64,000 nt of DNA from Hirundichthys speculiger (Eukaryota > Chordata > Actinopteri > Beloniformes > Exocoetidae), in the NCBI GenBank assembly GCA_018398805.1, contig JAGFBZ010000363.1, positions 558,001-622,000 of the forward strand, in the 5' to 3' direction. The translations under genes were made by a program, and so were the position numbers. Positions 57,462 to 64,000 of this stretch are shown piece by piece. The first letter of the stretch is position 1; each line of letters begins with the position of its first letter. The notes under the pieces are model-generated. The model had not been told where the DNA came from. It saw only the letters and a list, made by a program, of their open reading frames with translations, and did not search any database.

Positions 57462-60074
57462 AATAAGGCAGATAAAAAAATAATAAGATTTCTCCTGTCA
57501 ACAGCTTCTACTGAATAGAATGAATGAAGAAAATACCACATGGTTATACCACACAGCAATGCTTAAGAAAATGTCCTAAACATCCTGATGATTCTCTCTA
57601 ACATTAAAGTCTTTTATGGTCACGTAACAAGTGAATTTTGATGCGTTTAGGGTGGAGACGGGCGGAAGGAGGCGTGAAGTAACAGCTCTCAAGTAGCAGG
57701 CAGCTCGGCTTAATTGAAACGGCATGTGTGGTCATCATGACTGACCACATGTTTCTCACTGTTACCTTTACATAACACCCAGGGGGGTGGCTCTGCAAGG
57801 ACGGATGCTCTTCCCCTCCGCCGCTCCACCTCTGCAGAACAGGCCCAGTATGAAGTAACATAAAACGTCCAATCTGTAACATCGTTTCCTTCCACTATTT
57901 TGTCCAGTTTAACTTAACACATTTCACACCAAAACATCCCCGTGACTTTGCATAGGATTAAGCGGGCATAGATAATGGATGGATGGACATCAAAACATGC
58001 CAACCATTTGAAGCAGGCGAAAGCTGCAAAAGTTAAAATATTTCATGTCCACCCTCAAGCCAAAGCAAACTGTATTTCCTGCTCCATGAAGACAGCTGCA
58101 GTTTACGGTATCGTTGTGGTATCAGAAGAGAAGACAAAGAGACAGAAGGCCAACCACTGTTATAATAATAATAATAAATAAAACTGAAAAATAAAACAAT
58201 ATAAAGAAGCAGTATGCTTGCTAGCGACTTGTAGCCACTCGGGTGGTGGCTGAAGGGCTTCCCTTCAGCAGACTGTCTCTTGATGAGGCATTTGTGTTCC
58301 CGAGGGTAGTGGAAAGGCTGTCATCACAGCGGCAACATGGCTGTGGGCATGACGCACACCGTACCACGCACGGAGCCAGCTCCTTGGCCGGTCCTGACAC
58401 AATCATCTGAACAAAATAGGAGTCGGCTAAGGCGACGTTTTACGAGCGAATGTCAACATGGTTCAGGCATCAGAAAACTAACCAGTACTGAATGACGGAG
58501 CTGTGCTGAGGAGAGTGGGAGAGATGAGAGGTGGCGAGGCCGAGGAATCAACCACTTCAGGCTGTATATCTGCTGCAGACCTCCTCCAGGGTAATGAATC
58601 AGTCAAGCAGGTGAATTAGCTGTTACTCTCTAACACATAGCTGTGATTTAAGTGTTTCCACATCTTATGTAAAGGCTGGATTAAGTTTCTCTAGAGTTTC
58701 TCTCTCTGATGTAGAAGGATCACTGACAGTCAGCAGCGCTGCAGCTTCATCCTGTTCTGCGGTTAATACAGTGAAGGATAAACAACTACATCTGACTGCG
58801 CGTCTTCTTAAACTATATTACAACTGGCACGTTCCATGAATGCTCCTTCACTCTGATAACTGTCATTGTTGTGTTTGTCAGGTAACTGTAATGTTTAAAG
58901 AGCTGTGTGAGGTTCAAATATCCAGCTGTTTTTTTCAGTCACTGGTGAGACTGAGAAGTCAAATCATGTGAAACTTGTCACATCTCGGCTTTAAGCCAAA
59001 GTCATAAGTATAAAAATACTGTAAGCACAACAGAAAAGACTGCTTCAAATTTAAATCCAATGTAGATTCATTTCAAATGATGAAAACAAACAGCTTAATG
59101 GACAATGACATAGAATACAATGTGGAGATCTAATATAAACTATAATCAAAAACCAGAAAAGGGATTCAGTAGAGATAAAATCTGTAAAATCACATGAAAC
59201 AATTTTTTTTTTTTTATTGTTCATAAATTGCTTTTAAAGAAGCAATATAAAGGCCAACAACATTTAAATGCACTGACTGAATCACAGTTCTCTATTTTGA
59301 CCTGGTGTGTTGTTTAAGCCGGTACAGTATTTCGGTCACGTTGGCACTCGATAGCCCAATCCACGATTGTAATCCACAGTCATGTTGAATGTTGAATTAC
59401 AGCATTTGGTGTTGCGGATCATCGTGAAGAGATTAACTGAGTCTAACGGCGATCAAAAGAACTTTTTTTTTTTAAATGTCCTTTCTTTTTTCCTCTTGGT
59501 GAATCATCCTGTTTCCTCTAGGACACGTGCGTGGCTGGAGAACAGTCTAATCCAGACCCTTGTTCCTGCGCCGGATTTGGGTGAAAAACCGGCAAACTAG
59601 GTCAGGGAGCCTCGGTGAGTCAGCCGCAAGATTACACTAAAAATAGATGGTGTTGGAATATTTAAGACGTATTATTCCTTCATCGTGTGGACCATCATTT
59701 TTAATTACTGTCCTGCCTAAAGGGCCAGACAGTAACCAGTCTAACGGTTGCACCAGGAAGGCAGATTGATGAGATAAAGAAAATATCATCTTTCTAAGCA
59801 TGTTTGGTTGTGGATACGTCTCCTTATCATTGCATTTTTTTTCCATGACTGTACCAAAACAGTGCAAACTTTCCATTGCAGTTAGCTCAGTGTGCAGTTA
59901 AAACAAACACTTTAAGATTATGTTGAAACTGCAGATTTTTTTCTGTTGCAAGACAGCTGAAAGATGAAAATAAAGTAAAACAAATAATTCAAACAAGAGG
60001 GCGCTTCCGTTACTTTTTCATCTTTATAGCTCAGATCTCAGTGTCTGAAAAAAAAAAACATATTGACTTGCATG
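57462..60074. other. Non-coding DNA with SINE tail and short repeats
   Basis: It holds a SINE 3' tail at 57937-57990 (GCATAGGATTAAGCGGGCAT and GGATGGATGG), an (ATA)n run at about 58160-58175 and a T run at 59209. A solitary 'CCATGACTGTA' near 59842 resembles one terminus of the 57092 MITE. No gene was recognised. Confidence 0.45.
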
Positions 60075-60471
60075 TAGGGTTGCAAAGTTCCAGAAAATTA
60101 GAGCTCAAATTTCCAGAAATTTGTCTGATTTACTTTCATTTACTGGTTAGCTAGCTAAAGTGAAAGTCATTTTGCATTTGTGAGGTAAACTCTAATACCA
60201 TGGATTAAACATATCATACCCTAGAAACATCACCAAATCTTATTGGCTTCTAGAGTCCTGGTGCTGCGTGGACGGTTCTAGAAACTATCTAAGCATGTCA
60301 TGGACACAAGGTGGACGTTCACCTGTTTAAATCAAGAATATGTTGAAACACCTTGTGGAAGGCTAACCTGGACCTTAGAAACTTTTACTTTTTACATATC
60401 AACTCCAATGTCTTCCTGTTAACTCCCATAAAGTTTCCAACATTGCAAGTGTCCATAATTTTGCAGCCCTA
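60075..60471. mobile_element. Probable hAT-type MITE
   Basis: The left end TAGGGTTGCAAAGTTCC and the right end reverse-complemented TAGGGCTGCAAAATTATGG form imperfect inverted repeats. Flanking octamers CTTGCATG and CTTGTATC agree at 6 of 8 positions, consistent with an ageing 8-bp duplication. No coding capacity in about 397 bp. Confidence 0.62.
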
Positions 60472-63400
60472 CTTGTATCTATACTTTAGTTCCAAAGACA
60501 AAAGGCTCCAATGAAACTCAACCCTTTTTTTTAGTACTTTTACTTATTTGATGTCTAGATCGTCTTCTGACTTCCAATAACTTCAACTAAATCTGGCATC
60601 TTACTCAGTTTAAGATTTGGTTTCAGTTAAAAACTCCAATGTCATATATAACAGTGGCTTAAAGAATATAACACATGAATGTCCTGGAAGTTAATTCAGC
60701 ACCAAAAAAATAAATAAATAAATAAATAAAAAAAAAAAAAAAAAAAGATGTCAACCCACCAGAGTTTTGAATTGTGGCAAAAAAATGAAGAAGTTACGGT
60801 CTGGTGAAGCAACCCTTAAAATGTAGTGATTTAGTTATTTCAAAGACATTTTCCTTGCTTGCTATTCATGACGAGGCATCGTTTTTGTCATCATAAATAA
60901 ATAAATAAACCAGATTCCGTAAAGCTGAGGAAACTGAGAAGACGTGCGTGTGTGCATCGTGCCTTTTAGGATAGCAGCAAATCCTCAGTGTTAGAAAACA
61001 ACAAAAACGGTCCATGATGAATTGCTCTCTCTGCACTGTGAAGGCTGCCTAAGCGCTGGGTAGGCCTGCGAACGCTGCAAGTGTTATTACAGTGCAATTA
61101 ATACCTCGAGCAAGGAGCTGTATTGACAGGAGCCCGACGCTCCGGCGCTACACCGCCACTCCCCCGGGGCCAGTGTGTCCACGGCAGGGAGCTTGAAATC
61201 AGTTTATAGCATGTGGGGACACATTAATCCTATTACCAGCAATCTGGTCATTATGGTATAATTATTGAAGTAGGAGCGTTTTTCTGCTTAGCAGCACTTA
61301 GGCCTCACACATTCCCCTTTAACACTCTAAACATGCAAGTATGCCTACACAAGTCCCACGTAGGTCAATGCACTTTAGAGACAACGATAATCCAAATAGT
61401 TCACAACATTACATAAGGTCTGTAAGAGATGCTACATCAGCAGCTTTTAACTTGGGCCACAGCAGAGGCTGATTAGCTCCTTTTCTTTACTCGCCACCAC
61501 TCTGTCTCATCCCAGTTCTCTCTCTTGCATTTAAGCCTCCTCCTCTAATCCTTTCTAATGGCAGTACTTCTAGAGATGATCAAGCATTTAAGTAACATTT
61601 TTCTGAACTGAAACGTAGGGAGAGTGATAGAAAGGACTTAGATACATTTGCTCATGAAGTACACTTTAAGCAGTATTTCTTCCTTTACTGAAATCTTCTG
61701 TCTGCATGAAAAACTTACAGAAAAAAAAAAGATACTTTTCCAAGAGCCTAAGAAGATGTCTACAAGTAATTGGTTTTAACAGAGGCTGAACCTCAATATT
61801 ATTCAGGTTTAAAGGATAGATGACTACAAAAAGGAAAATTGCCATTATTTTAAATTTTTAAATCATTAGTTGTTTTACATAAACAGCACCTGAAGTGAAA
61901 CTGAAATAATTTGGCTCCACCTTGCAGTGTTCAGTACTCTGTAAGCCGACAGACGAGCACTACAGCTGCTTGTCTTTTGTTTTGGACTGGAAAGCTAATG
62001 AGAACATGTGACAAGAGAGATATTGTCCTTAAATAACAATATCAACAGAGTCCAGCCATTGTACGCTGGTATTTCCGGTTCATCCATCTTGGCGGATAAA
62101 TTGTGGATCTCTACCTTCCACTGCAAGGTCTTTTGTTTGGCATCTAAACTTATCCCCTTTTTTTGCCACATGGTAACTGGACTCCCCACCCAGGAGACTG
62201 TCCTTTGTTCTACGTCACCATAACGGACGAGGCTCCAACCTTTACCTGAAACCCGAGCCGGAGCGCTTCTCTAGGGTTTCAAGTCAATATGAAATGCCCG
62301 TGTCCACCTGCCTAGCGGCCATACTGAGGGGAGCAGGCACACCTGAGCCCAACACTCGCTCAGCCCTGCCAAGGTGCAGATCTGGTTTCCTACCAGCACA
62401 GAACATGATACTGTCACCGTCTACATATCTACATATCTGCCGCTGCACTTCTGCCTTTTGCTGTCATCAGACAGCTGGTCAGTGTGCATCATACTGAGTT
62501 TTTCTTTTTTTTTTTTTAAATATGAGCGAGATATCACATTAACATTTAGATAGGAATTATGGCTGACGAGTATGAACTGACTTGTCAGCTCTGGCGCTGT
62601 TACATATTTAAGATTTAATGAAGATAAAGAAGACCGCTGGTTAAATGGCTAGCGTACAGTCGAGTGACTGAGCAGTATCTTTTTTTTTTTAAAAAAAAAA
62701 AAAACATTTCTTCTTCTTCCATTTAATAACAATATTCTAATATTAATAAACATTCTGCAAACGCCTGGTTAAAGATGCCAAGCATAACATTTTTGTTAGT
62801 ATCTCTTCTGTTGCAACAATTTATCTTTTATGAATGAAAACTGTATATTTTTTATTAGTTTTGTCTGTTTAAAAGAGCAGTGGAAAATCAAGCAAATACC
62901 ATTAACCCTCCAAATCTCCATTGTGGCCTATGTTAACAGAAAATAGTGCCCAAAACATCATACGCAGGGTAAGTGGAAAGTAATTAGATGATCAAAATAA
63001 CCTTCTAAAAAAAAAAAGCACACGTTCTTTTTTTCGGAATGACAAACAGCAGATTAGTCAACAAAAATCTGTTTTCTCATAACCATCATGATTTCTGGTA
63101 CAATATAGCCTGGGAACAGACATATGACACAAGCTGAGGATAAGCAGCGTCGGATAGACGGGAGGACAGACGGAAAGTGACCGAGGCGGACGGAAACTTC
63201 TTCTGACGCCTTCTTCGAGGAGTTGCTGTGCTTGCTGACTGACATGTTTGTCTGCAGGTCTGCGAGTCTGCTGACTCACTGTTGTGGTTGACGCGAGCGA
63301 CCGTGGAGTGTGTGAATGTGTCAGTGTTACTACAGTTGTCTGGGAAAAGCGGGCGTGAGTTGAAAACTGCTGTCCTCTGTTGTTTGCGATGCCGCCTCCG

Positions 63401-64000
63401 TAGTGTTTGTGGCAGGTTGTCATAAAGTCCAAGTTTGGTTTTGTCTCAAGGCCTTGATGTGTTAAATGATTTGCAGTAAAAATAAACACATTTTGTTCAG
63501 TGACAAGCTGAAGCCAGAGAAGCCTTGATCGGGAGAAAGAGGAGGTGAACTGGCTCATGAATCATCTATAAGTATATTAAGAACCAAACAGGCAAGCATC
63601 TCACCTGCAAATCGATAATTAAACAGGCTACGTGTGAATGCCAACCGTTAAATCAACATGCAAGGTAGCTGTACAGGCTTGCATCACTCTCATAAACTCA
63701 CTGCCTGCTAACATGCAATGACCTTCACCATATGTCCTTCGCTATCATGTGCTGACGCCGTTAGATTTTCCAGGTAATGACAGTGTTGTGACAAGCATAC
63801 ACTCATTACAGTGTCTGCTGTTAATCTGCAGCTCTGCTCTTACTGAACCTTTACGCAACACCAACAACCATCCTGTCTTCTTCAAAATGCAAGTGAGCGC
63901 TTTGGAATAACAGCCTGATATGCCACCAGACCTGCCATTACTGCCATAACTACCTGTCTTGACCACAGCCTCTCTGTTTGACTCATTGATGATGTAACCG
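60472..64000. other. Non-coding DNA up to the window edge
   Basis: An (AAAT)n plus A tract at 60706-60746 may be a retroelement tail. The block at 61060-61270 is non-repetitive and looks unlike its AT-rich surroundings. Frames at 62008-62223, 62294-62497 and 63058-63558 have no recognisable domain. The missing first coding exon of RCAN3 was looked for here on the minus strand and not seen. Confidence 0.4.

Noticed and set aside
63058..63558. 166-codon minus-strand frame, considered as a possible RCAN3 first exon
   Set aside because: It lacks the acidic N-terminus expected of RCAN3 and any conserved block before ERFEALF. No donor with the right phase was evident.

Overview
The window is vertebrate genomic DNA, almost certainly from a ray-finned (percomorph-type) fish. 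It holds short conserved exons with GT-AG introns, many Tc1/mariner and hAT relics, teleost-type SINEs and long AT microsatellites. There are no bacterial or viral genes. Genes were recognised by translating exons and comparing them with remembered vertebrate families; no database search was run.

Layout. (1) 3.97-6.57 kb, minus strand: the first four coding exons of FANCM, which runs off the left edge. (2) 6.92-10.86 kb, plus strand: IQCC, divergent from FANCM across about 350 bp. (3) 12.53-18.92 kb, plus strand: DCDC2B, a two-DCX-domain doublecortin protein. (4) 19.73-23.22 kb, minus strand: TMEM234, tail-to-tail with DCDC2B. (5) 24.52-29.28 kb, minus strand: NCMAP, a small myelin-type single-pass membrane protein. 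(6) About 18 kb with no recognised gene, rich in transposon relics. (7) 47.30-51.80 kb, minus strand: the last three exons of RCAN3; its first coding exon was not found, so it probably lies beyond 64 kb. (8) 51.8-64 kb: intron or upstream DNA with two MITE-like elements.

IQCC-DCDC2B-TMEM234 reproduces the order and orientation of human 1p35, and RCAN3-to-NCMAP reproduces a human 1p36.11 pair. FANCM (human chromosome 14) is joined to the IQCC end. IQCC and DCDC2B each have a near-consensus RFX X-box at their 5' end, which suggests shared ciliary regulation. DNA repair (FANCM), calcineurin control (RCAN3) and myelin (NCMAP) are otherwise unrelated functions; this is a syntenic neighbourhood, not a functional cluster.

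The main surprises are: three single-base frameshifts confined to IQCC and DCDC2B; a transposon whose target-site duplication copied the IQCC exon 2 splice donor; several non-autonomous hAT-type elements bounded by exact 8-bp duplications, one carrying a long internal palindrome; and a MITE copy whose 3' end is replaced by telomeric TTAGGG repeats inside an otherwise preserved target-site duplication. I found no convincing undescribed gene system.
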